5,367 bases of DNA from Anaerolineae bacterium (GTDB lineage Bacteria > Chloroflexota > Anaerolineae > SSC4 > Amarolineaceae), in assembly GCA_013693795.1 (NCBI GenBank), contig CP059258.1, positions 488,721-494,087 of the forward strand, read 5' to 3'. A program made the position numbers and the translations under genes. This document shows positions 1-5,367 of this stretch, one piece after another (position 1 is the first letter of the stretch; every line of letters begins with the position of its first letter). The notes under the pieces are model-generated. The model was given only the letters and a program-made list of their open reading frames with translations. It searched no databases and was not told the DNA's origin.

Positions 1-465
1 GGGCCCGAACCGGCCGTGACCCGTGGCCAGATCGAAGCGGGCGGCTGTACCGTGCACTTCCGCCTGCCAACGAGCGCCGACCTGGCGACCATCGTCGGTC
101 TGCCCGATGCCGGCAGCGCCCGCCGCCAGCTGGTCGAACGCTGCGTGGACGCGGCGTCGACCCGCGGCGCGGTCGTGGCCGCCTCCGATCTGCCCGAAAC
201 TGTGTTGGCCACCGTGCTGCAGGCCATGCGCGAGCTCGACCCCGAAGCTGAGGCGCGCTTCGACCTGATCTGTGCGGCGTGCGGCCACCTCTGGTCGGCG
301 CTGTTCGACATCACCAGTTTCTTCTGGGCCGAAATCCAGGCCCTGGCGCAGCGCCTGCTGCAAGACGTCATCACCCTGGCGCGCACCTACGGCTGGCGTG
401 AGGTCGACATCCTGGCCATGAGCAATGCGCGCCGGACCTACTACCTGGAACGGGCGGCAGCATGA
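1..465 (+). CDS. eCIS baseplate / hub-assembly protein, T4 gp26-like (5' end outside window)
   Basis: The frame is open from the first base to a TGA at 463-465, giving 154 visible residues. The visible part has the pattern of a phage baseplate/hub-assembly chaperone family (T4-baseplate-like) found in eCIS operons: FRLPTSADLA near residues 20-29, a CAACGH motif (Cys91, Cys94, His96), then LFDITSFFWAEI at about 101-112 and TYGWREVDILAMS at about 129-141. As I recall the family, a second Cys-x-x-Cys motif lies nearer the N terminus, so the pair may bind metal; that part would be upstream of this window. A GTG at 16 could serve as a start, but homology-like sequence (PAVTRGQIEAGG) runs through it, so the true start is probably outside. 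Members act in the cytoplasm during particle assembly. The stop overlaps the next ATG (ATGA). No frameshift is seen, unlike the next two genes. The family call is from remembered motifs, not a search. Confidence 0.83.
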   Translation, partial: GPEPAVTRGQIEAGGCTVHFRLPTSADLATIVGLPDAGSARRQLVERCVDAASTRGAVVAASDLPETVLATVLQAMRELDPEAEARFDLICAACGHLWSALFDITSFFWAEIQALAQRLLQDVITLARTYGWREVDILAMSNARRTYYLERAAA

Positions 466-548
466 GTGACCTGCTTTCCACTCTGGCTCAGCAGACCTTG
501 GGGATCGCACCGGTCGTGCAGCGCGTGACCTCACGTTTCGGCCCGGCG
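462..548 (+). other. Conserved N-terminal motif of the disordered eCIS protein
   Basis: The first 29 codons read MSDLLSTLAQQTLG, then APVVQRVTSRFGPAP. This fits the pattern I remember for these proteins: a short amphipathic start (MS-x-FL-x2-L-x2-R-x-LG), a V-x-PR-like stretch and S-x-F-x-P. It is the only part of the N-terminal half that looks ordered, so it may be a docking segment. This assignment fixes the start at 462, even though no strong Shine-Dalgarno sequence precedes it. The ATGA overlap with the upstream stop suggests translational coupling instead. Confidence 0.65.
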
Positions 549-3500
549 CCGCTGATTCTGGCCGATGCGCGGCTGGCCCTACCGGCGCCGTCTGAGCCAT
601 CCCCCTGGGGCCCCGCCGTCCGGTCTGCTCAGCGGTGTCGATGCCTGGGCGCCCCTCTTCTCCTGGCGCCAGATGCAGGACGCGGCCGCGATCGACGGCG
701 CGGTAACCCCGACATCGCACGCGGACGCCATCGACACAGCTGAACCGCTCGAGGAATCGCTCACCGCCCTGTCTTCGCCACCGGGGTGCCCGAATCACAG
801 CCTTCTGCGAGCCTCTATCCGCCGCTTCCCCGCCGGCTGCCCGGCGCCCGCGGAGGAAATCGCCGGCGTGTCGCACGCCGGGGTCGGCTTCAGGCCCGCG
901 TCGAGTCACGGCACGTCGTCCACCGGCCAAACAACCGAACCGGCCACCAGCCTGCGTACGACCGCGGAATCCACCGCAGCCCACGGCGCGCGCGCAGCCG
1001 CCATCCGCTGGGCACGGCGGCGCTGCCGGTGAGGACGATGCAGCAGCCAGGCCGGCCACGCCGCGCAGGCTCGCAAGCACGACCCGCACGCTGGGCCTGC
1101 CTCTCCCGGCCGCCGTCGAGCAGTCAGCCGTGGCGCCGACCGCTGCTCAGCCCATCGCAGCATCGACCGTCGAGCAGCCAACCGTGGCGCCGACCACTGC
1201 TCAGCCCATCGCAGCATCGACCGTCGAGCAGTCAGCCGTGGCGCCAACCGCTGCTCAGCCCATCGCAGCATCGACCGTCGAGCAGCCAACCGTGGCGCCG
1301 ACCGCTGCTCAGCCCATCGCAGCATCGACCGTCGAGCAGCCAGCCGTGGCGCCAACCGCTGCTCAGCCCATCGCGGCATCAACCGTCGAGCAGCCAACCG
1401 TGGCGCCGACCGCTGCTCAGCCCATCGCAGCATCGACCGTCGAGCAGCGGGCCGCGGCGCCGGCCGCCCGGCAGGGCATGAGTGAAACGAGTGCCATGGT
1501 GTCGGCTGTGCCTCCCCAGGCCCGCCGGCGCTGCCCGGTACTACTGCGAACCTGACAGCCGCAACACCATCCCCGGGCGCCGTCCAGCGCAAGGTCGAGG
1601 CGCCTTCGCCGGCGCCGTTCGAGCACGCTCCGGTGTTCGCCAGGGCGCCCGGTCGCAGCACGACGGCCGACCCAACCGTGGTCACGCCCACTGCTTTTCA
1701 GCACCCGCTCGAGACGGCAGTCACCGCGCCGGCCTCACCCGATCGCACCCCGGGTTGCTCCAACGCCCTCGCTGGTTGCTGAATCGGTTACCGTGGCCCC
1801 GCAACCCGCCACTGCGACGGGTACGTGGGCATCGCTCACCCCTGCGCCGGTAGCACCGGATACCACAACCATCACCGGGGTCGTCGAGGCATCCAGGTCG
1901 TGCTCTCCGTCGGCCCCCACGCCGACACAACATTCGTGGACGGGCCGGCCCCACGCCGCGCCCATCGCCTACCCCGCCAGGTCGCGCGCGGTTCCCCGCC
2001 AGCGGCGCCCGTTTCGACGGTCAGCCCGCGCATGCCCTCCACGGCGGCCCTGGCGTCGGCCATGCCCTCCCCAGCGTCGGCGGCCGTCGCTGGCGCCGCC
2101 GAAACCGTGAATCCGGTCGTGCTGGCATCGCGCACGATTCAACGCCGGGCCGACATTACCGCCCCGGCTGCGGCTCCACCGCCTGAACCACCGGGCACAT
2201 CCAACTGGGCAGCCTCTGTTCATGGCACACACGCAGTCGAGGCACTGGCGGTAGCACCGGCCGCTGCCGCGGCCAGCCCGCGGTGGTCGGTCAGCTGACA
2301 CCCGGGCCGGTTGTCGTCCGACGCCCCATCGAGACGCCAGCCACGGCCCTGCCACACCCACCAGCCCGCTGACGGCGCCGCACGTTGCGCCCATGCCAGC
2401 GCTGAACCAGCGCTCAGCCGCGCCGCCGCAGCGCCGGCTGAACTGACAGCCGCAGCGCCGGCTGAACTGACAGCCGCAGCGCCGGCTGAACTGACAGCCG
2501 CAGTGCCGGCTGAACTGACAGCCGCAGTGCCGGCTGAACTGGCGGTCACACCGGCCTCGCCGCCCAGTGCCGCCGTCGCCGCTGGACCCGCAGTCGGCCT
2601 GTCTGGCATCGCCCAGCCACGGGTGTGGGTTCCATCCACGGCATCAGATGCACCGACCGACATACCAGCCATGACCGCCGGCCGTACACCCGTCACCGAC
2701 CAGCCAGCCCTGGCACAGCCGCGCATCTGACCGAAGTACCAGCCATAACCGCCGGCCGTACACCCGTCACCGACCAGCCAGCCCTGGCACAGCCGCGCAT
2801 CTGACCGAAGTACCAGCCATAACCGCCGGCCGTACACCCGTCACCGACCAGCCAGCCCTGGCACAGCCGCGCATCTGACCGACATGTCAGCCATGACCGC
2901 CGGCCGTACACCCATCACCGACCAGCCAGCCCTGGCACAGCCGCGCATCTGACCGACATGTCAGCCATGACCGCCGGCCGTACACCCATCACCGACCAGC
3001 CAGCCCTGGCACAGCCGCGCATCTGACCGACATGTCAGCCATGACCGCCGGCCGTACACCCATCACCGACCAGCCAGCCCTGGCACAGCCGCGCATCTGA
3101 CCGAAGTACCAGCCATGACCGCCGGCCGTACACCCGTCACCGACCAGCCAGCCCTGGCACAGCCGCGCATCTGACCGAAGTACCAGCCATAACCGCCGGC
3201 CGTACACCCATCACCGACCAGCCAGCCCTGGCACAGCCGCGCATCTGACCGACATGTCAGCCATGACCGCCGGCCGTACGCCCGTCACCGGCCAGCCAGC
3301 CTCTGGCACAGCCGCGCATCTGACCGAAGTACCGACCATGCCACGTGCCGCGCCTCACGCAAAACTGGCCACGCGCCCGCTCAGACCACCCTTTCCGGCC
3401 AGGCGGCACAGCCGCCGGCCGCCGCAACTGCCAGTCGAGACGCCCGCGGTAGCCCGAGAGGTGAACTTCCATGCGCCAATGATGGGGCCGGCCGCGACTG

Positions 3501-4070
3501 ATCTCCTGACCACACCGCTGCCTTACACGCCTTCCGCCCAGGCACGATTGAGGCGTCAGTCGTCGCACCGGAGACACCCATCGCAGGTCTCGTCGGCACA
3601 GCCGTCGTGGATTCGTTGGCAGGCACACCAACCGCTGCCCGGCGCAGAGGCGAGACACCTGGCCGTGCGTCGGTGGCAGTATTCCAGGATGCAGCACCAG
3701 GCGATGGAGCGCTCCCGTGCCCACAGCCAACCCGGACACGATCACGATGCGCGGCCCACAAGCCCCCACACCCGGCGCAGCATCGCCGGCCGCCGCAGCC
3801 GTCGACCCAACGGCGTCGATACCCGCTGGCCGACAGCGCATCGCCGAGGTTGCCGCCATCACACCCACCCCCATCCCCCATCCCCCATCCCCCAACCCCC
3901 ATCCCCCATCCCCCAACCCCCACCCCCATCCCCCACCCCCACTCCGAATCACCATCGGCCGCATCGACGTGCGTGACGGCGCCACCGCCGGCCGCCAGCA
4001 CACGGCGTGAACCCAGCCGGCCCACCGTGTCACTCGACGACTACCTGCGCGGCGGGGGAGTCCGTCATGA
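462..4070 (+). CDS. Very long disordered repeat protein of the eCIS operon, frame broken many times
   Basis: I read this stretch as one gene of about 1,200 codons. It starts with ATG at 462 (MSDLLSTLAQQTLGIAPVVQ) and ends in a TGA at 4068-4070. Both ends match the disordered protein that precedes the Pvc16-like gene in many eCIS loci. The body is rich in Pro, Ala, Thr and Ser, with no predicted fold, signal peptide or membrane segment. No single frame is open. Numbering frames by start position modulo 3 (0 = frame 3), the coding-like frame runs about: 3 (462-600), 1 (to 780), 3 (786-835), 1 (841-990), 2 (1035-1490), 1 (1501-1750), 2 (1745-1895), 1 (by 2000 to 2285), 2 (to 2360), 3 (to 2420), 1 (2425-2727), rotating 1-3-2 through the 74-nt array, 2 (3248-3535), 1 (to 3716), 3 (3717-3980), 1 (to 4055), 3 (to the stop). 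Boundaries are approximate. Assembly indels are the likeliest cause; a decayed pseudogene is possible. Function is unknown. Confidence 0.72.
600..1114 (+). other. Disordered linker segment of the long gene, frame mosaic
   Basis: No separate gene is seen here. Coding-like pieces, judged by G/C third positions and acidic/Pro/Ala/Thr composition, alternate between frames. Frame 1 at about 670-780 holds MQDAAAIDGAVTPTSHADA and EPLEESLTALSS. Frame 3 at 786-830 holds PESQPSASLYPPLP. Frame 1 at 841-990 holds PAPAEEIAGVSHAG and STGQTTEPATSLRTTAES. Frame 2 from about 1035 holds AGEDDAAARPATP and then enters the 54-nt array. The Arg-rich translations in the other frames at the same places are out-of-frame readings. 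Confidence 0.5.
1115..1474 (+). repeat. 54-nt tandem array (18-residue repeat), six units plus a degenerate seventh
   Basis: Units start at 1115, 1169, 1223, 1277, 1331 and 1385, exactly 54 nt apart. A degenerate copy starts at 1439 (VEQRAAAPAARQ). In frame 2 each unit reads VEQ, then SA, PT or PA, then VAPTAAQPIAAST. Frame 2 is the right frame: three of the variable sites (CCG/CCA, GCA/GCG, TCG/TCA) are synonymous third positions there. The rest give only Ser/Pro and Ala/Thr swaps. The period is a multiple of three and stays in frame, so copy number can change without breaking translation. The product would be an extended, disordered spacer. Confidence 0.93.
1475..2424 (+). other. Disordered linker segment between the 54-nt and 24-nt arrays, frame mosaic
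   Basis: No independent gene is seen. Frame 1 from about 1501 to 1750 reads PPALPGTTANLTAATPSPGA, KVEAPSPAPFEHAPVF and TVVTPTAFQHPLETAVTAP. Frame 2 from 1745 to about 1895 continues with APRVAPTPSLVAESVTVAPQ and TPAPVAPDTTTITGVVEAS. Between 1895 and 2000 the frame is ambiguous. Frame 1 then carries APVSTVSPRMPSTAALASAM, AAETVNPVVLASRTIQ and APAAAPPPEPPGTSNWAAS to about 2285. Frame 2 carries VGQLTPGPVVVRRPIETPA to about 2360, and frame 3 gives SPLTAPHVAPMPALNQRSA. The style is uniform across the breaks, which supports one broken gene rather than several small ones. Confidence 0.55.
2425..2544 (+). repeat. 24-nt tandem array (8-residue repeat), five units
   Basis: Five head-to-tail 24-nt units start at 2425, 2449, 2473, 2497 and 2521. 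In frame 1 they encode AAAPAELT three times, AAVPAELT once and AAVPAELA once. Units 1-3 are identical. Units 4 and 5 share a GCG-to-GTG (Ala to Val) change, as expected when an array grows by duplicating neighbouring units. The period is a multiple of three. The frame is open from here into the first unit of the 74-nt array and stops at 2728-2730. Confidence 0.93.
2655..3333 (+). repeat. Nine-unit tandem array: eight units of 74 nt and a final one of 75 nt
   Basis: Units start at 2655 and every 74 nt after that; the ninth starts at 3247 and is 75 nt, and a partial tenth (12 nt) starts at 3322. The shared core GCCGGCCGTAC recurs at 2677, 2751, 2825, 2899, 2973, 3047, 3121, 3195 and 3269. Units vary at a few sites: EVPAIT, EVPAMT, DIPAMT or DMSAMT, followed by AGRTP and VTD or ITD. 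Because 74 is not a multiple of three, the matching frame rotates 1-3-2 from unit to unit, and every frame meets a stop inside the array. The ninth unit has one extra base (GCCTCTGG where the others have GCCCTGG) and reads through in frame as QPASGTAAHLTEVP. The intact unit is therefore probably 75 nt, or 25 residues. Confidence 0.95.
3334..3867 (+). other. Disordered linker segment after the 74/75-nt array, frame mosaic
   Basis: Frame 2 continues out of the last repeat unit (PRAAPHAKLATRPL, then LPVETPAVAREVNFHAPMMG and DLLTTPLPYTPSAQ) to about 3535. Frame 1 then reads GTIEASVVAPETPIAGLVGT and AVVDSLAGTPTAARR to about 3716. Frame 3 takes over at 3717 (PTANPDTITMRGPQAPTPGA, then RIAEVAAITPTP) and runs into the C-rich tract. 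No separate gene, RNA or regulatory element is evident. Confidence 0.52.
3868..3940 (+). repeat. C5-based heptamer tract (CCCCCAT/CCCCCAA)
   Basis: Eleven runs of five C start at 3868, 3875, 3882, 3889, 3896, 3903, 3910, 3917, 3923, 3930 and 3936. The first eight are exactly 7 nt apart, with spacers AT, AT, AT, AA, AT, AT, AA; later spacers are A or AT. In frame 3 the tract reads as a Pro/His/Ser/Asn stretch (PIPHPPSPNPHPPSPNPHP) just before the conserved C-terminal motif. The complementary strand carries G5 runs with one- or two-base loops and should readily form G-quadruplexes. A unit gain or loss would shift the frame. Confidence 0.93.
3942..4070 (+). other. Conserved C-terminal motif of the disordered eCIS protein
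   Basis: Frame 3 at 3942-3977 reads LRITIGRIDVRD. Frame 1 from 3973 reads APPPAASTRREPSRPTVSLD and then DYLRGGG. As I remember the family, a TIGRIEVR-like strand, a short Pro-rich stretch and an (L/S)SLDDYL ending form its conserved tail, so a frame change near 3975-3985 has split one motif. A second change near 4050-4058, at a run of G, would bring translation to the TGA at 4068-4070, overlapping the ATG of the next gene. Confidence 0.7.
4054..4060 (+). promoter_or_regulatory. Ribosome binding site of the Pvc16-like gene
   Basis: The G-rich run GGGGGAG ends six bases before the ATG at 4067. It supports 4067 as the start and lies inside the end of the upstream coding region. Confidence 0.6.
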
Positions 4071-4754
4071 GCAACTACCTGGCCATCGCGGCCGTGACGA
4101 TGACCCTGCGCGACCTGCTGGAAGAAGAGGCCAACCCGATCGTCTCCGGCGCCCGCGTCACCACCCTGCGCCCGGAAAAAGCGGCCGACGGCGGACAAAC
4201 GCAAAGGCGCCAACATCTTCCTCTACCAGGTGACGCCCAACGCGGCCTGGCGCAACCAGGAGATCATCAGCCATTACCCGGTGTAAGCGGCCGACAACCG
4301 CACACGCGAGACCGTGGGCAAGAGCCAACCCGTGGCGCTAAATCTGCAGTACCTGCTGTCATTCTACGGGGATGAGACGACGCTCGAGCCGCAGCGCCTG
4401 TTGGGCAGCGCACTGGCCGCCTTGCAGCGTTACGCCCGTCTGCCGGTCGACCGCATTGCCCAGGCCATCACAGATCATGCGTTTCTGCGGCAAAGGCGCG
4501 GATAACAAAACTGACCTGCCGGCCGAGTCGTACCTCGACTTCCAGGCGAAATTCGTGGAACAGGTGCGGCTAACCCCATTTCCCTGAATCTCGAAGAGCT
4601 CCAAACTCTGGTCGGTCTTTTCCAGGTGCCCTACACGCTGTCGGTGGCCTACGAAGCGGCCGTCGTGCTGATCGAGGCGCAGCCGCCGCGTGTCGTGCCT
4701 GTCGTGTTGGTACCGCCGCAGCCAACCGTCGGTCCGGAGGTGCCCCAACCATGA
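4067..4754 (+). CDS. Pvc16/Afp16-like tail-terminator protein (Pvc16_N / DUF4255), frame broken
   Basis: The gene starts MSNYLAIAAVTMTLRDLLEE in frame 2 and carries the family's landmarks in order. These are VTTLRP (frame 2, to about 4178), GANIFLYQVTPNAAWRNQ (frame 3, 4206-4259), LNLQYLLSFYGDE and LEPQRLLGSALAAL (frame 3, 4338-4424), then NKTDLPAESYLDFQ and FVEQVRLTP (frame 1, about 4500-4577), and LNLEELQTLVGLFQVPYTLS with a Pro-rich tail (frame 3, about 4578-4751, TGA at 4752-4754). The reconstructed length, about 228 residues, suits the family. Afp16-type proteins cap the growing tail and set its length. Frame changes fall near 4180, 4490 and 4577, and an in-frame TAA sits at 4284-4286. 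No key landmark is lost, so sequencing error is likelier than decay. The gene overlaps both neighbours by ATGA. Confidence 0.85.
4736..4740 (+). promoter_or_regulatory. Ribosome binding site of the AAA+ ATPase gene
   Basis: GGAGG lies ten bases upstream of the ATG at 4751, within the 3' end of the Pvc16-like gene. It supports 4751 as the start. Confidence 0.65.
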
Positions 4755-5367
4755 ACTACCCGCCGTCCAGTGAATGGCTGCTCGCCAACCAGCAGGTTTT
4801 GGTGGCTCACCTGGCCGCGGTTCGCACCGCCCTGGCCCGGCACGCACGACGTACCGGCGGCGGCCGCTTATCTGACCGCAGACCCGCCGGCACTGCCACC
4901 CATGCCCGGCAACGCGCCGCCGCACTCGATACACTGGCGGCCCACTTCGGGCTATCACCCTTCGAGCGCGCCATCGTCGTGCTGTGCGCCGGTATCGAGC
5001 TCGACGCGGTCTTTGCTCCCCTGTGCGCGCCGCAGGGTGACCCACAGCGCACTTATCCCACCTTCAGCCTGGCCCTGGCCGCGTTGCCCAACCCCGTCTG
5101 GTCGGCGCTGCTGCCGACCGGCCCGCTGCGTCACTGGCAGCTGATTCACGTCGAGCCTGGCCGCACGCTGATCTACAGCCCGCTGCGCCTCGACGAGCGC
5201 ATCCTGCACTACCTGACCGGCCTCGATTACCTGGACACGCGGCTCGCCAGTCTGGTGCAGGCCATACCGGCGCCGAATGACCTGGCCCCGTCGCAGATAG
5301 CCCTCGCGCGGGCACTGGCTACGACCTGGGCGCAGATCAGCGCCGGTACACCGGCCACGAACGATAC
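4751..5367 (+). CDS. eCIS AAA+ ATPase, Afp15/Pvc15-like, N-terminal domain (3' end outside window)
   Basis: Frame 2 is open from ATG 4751 to the window end, giving 205 residues. The segment matches the N-terminal helical domain of the AAA+ ATPase carried by nearly all eCIS loci: NQQVLVAHLAAVRTAL at 13-28, FGLSPFERAIVVLCAGIELD at 66-85, GDPQRTYPTFSLALAALP at 96-113 and SPLRLDERILHYLTG at 143-157. The Walker A and B motifs and the rest of the AAA+ core would lie downstream, so ATPase activity is inferred from the family. These cytoplasmic ATPases are needed for normal particle production; their exact step is not settled. Residues about 33-58, Arg/Gly-rich here, look unlike the family, and frame 3 gives an Ala/Pro stretch (LTADPPALPPMPGNAP) over the same bases, so two compensating indels may hide there. 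The start overlaps the upstream stop by ATGA. Confidence 0.85.
   Translation, partial: MNYPPSSEWLLANQQVLVAHLAAVRTALARHARRTGGGRLSDRRPAGTATHARQRAAALDTLAAHFGLSPFERAIVVLCAGIELDAVFAPLCAPQGDPQRTYPTFSLALAALPNPVWSALLPTGPLRHWQLIHVEPGRTLIYSPLRLDERILHYLTGLDYLDTRLASLVQAIPAPNDLAPSQIALARALATTWAQISAGTPATND

Noticed and set aside
16..18. GTG at 16 as the start of the first gene
   Set aside because: The frame is open to base 1, and the residues before and after 16 read like the middle of the family, so the start is most likely upstream of the window.
565..1032. Separate small genes such as 565-1032, 1825-2298 or 2311-2730
   Set aside because: Each is a chance or partial open stretch within the frame-broken long gene. 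None has a ribosome binding site or its own conserved start, and coding-like frames enter and leave them mid-way.
906..1691. Long minus-strand ORF (261 codons) across the 54-nt array
   Set aside because: It is a GC-rich antisense reading of the repeats, dominated by Arg, Ala and Trp, with no recognisable motif. The silent-site pattern of the repeats fits + frame 2.
2220..2837. Minus-strand ORF with a Gly/Trp/Arg repeat (and similar ones at 2693-2911 and 2989-3207)
   Set aside because: These are antisense readings of the 24-nt and 74-nt arrays. They exist because the repeats lack stops on that strand, and they lie opposite an operon of + strand genes.
2655..3333. CRISPR array
   Set aside because: The 74-nt units are directly adjacent and near-identical over their whole length. 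There are no unique spacers and no cas genes.
3868..3940. The C-rich tract as a transcription terminator or regulatory element
   Set aside because: It has no hairpin followed by a T run, and it lies inside a coding frame just upstream of the conserved protein tail.
462..4070. Programmed ribosomal frameshifting as an explanation for the frame changes
   Set aside because: There are far too many changes, in both directions, with no common slippery motif and structure. The neighbouring Pvc16-like gene, which has no known recoding, is broken in the same way.
3257..4216. Minus-strand ORF of 319 codons
   Set aside because: It runs opposite the conserved TIGRIDVR/SLDDYLR tail and the start of the Pvc16-like gene. 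Its Gly/Trp-rich part is just the complement of the C-rich heptamer tract.

Overview
The window looks like the middle of an extracellular contractile injection system (eCIS; the Afp/PVC/MAC type of phage-tail-like particle) operon. It comes from a high-GC bacterium: roughly two thirds G+C by eye, with G/C-rich third codon positions. The protein styles recall eCIS loci of filamentous Chloroflexota or similar environmental bacteria, but the sequence alone does not prove the lineage. Everything reads on the + strand with no intergenic space, and both ends of the window cut through genes.

Layout. (1) 1-465: the C-terminal two thirds of a baseplate/hub-assembly protein resembling the T4 gp26-type family. 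(2) 462-4070: one very long, low-complexity, Pro/Ala/Thr-rich gene of about 1,200 codons. Its conserved N-terminal motif (SDLLSTLAQQTLG) and C-terminal motif (TIGRIDVR, then SLDDYLR) are those of the disordered protein found in many eCIS loci. Between them lie four kinds of tandem repeat: 54 nt, 24 nt, 74/75 nt and a C5-based heptamer. (3) 4067-4754: a Pvc16/Afp16-like tail-terminator protein (Pvc16_N, formerly DUF4255). (4) 4751-5367: the N-terminal domain of the eCIS AAA+ ATPase (Afp15/Pvc15-like), whose ATPase core lies beyond the window.

The reading frame is broken many times. The clearly coding frame changes at least a dozen times in the long gene and three times in the Pvc16-like gene, which also has one in-frame stop. 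The first gene is intact and the ATPase portion has no stop. The amino-acid sequence stays family-like across each break, so the likeliest cause is indel error in an unpolished long-read assembly. Real decay of the locus is the alternative. All three gene junctions are ATGA overlaps, so translation is probably coupled, and no promoter or terminator is expected or seen.

How the genes fit together: the hub/baseplate factor helps build the particle's base, the Pvc16-like protein caps the tail at its final length, and the AAA+ ATPase is a conserved particle-associated factor. The disordered protein has no established role that I know of. It is the most unusual element here because of its length and its nested repeat arrays. 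No effector, sheath, tube or tail-fibre gene lies in the window.
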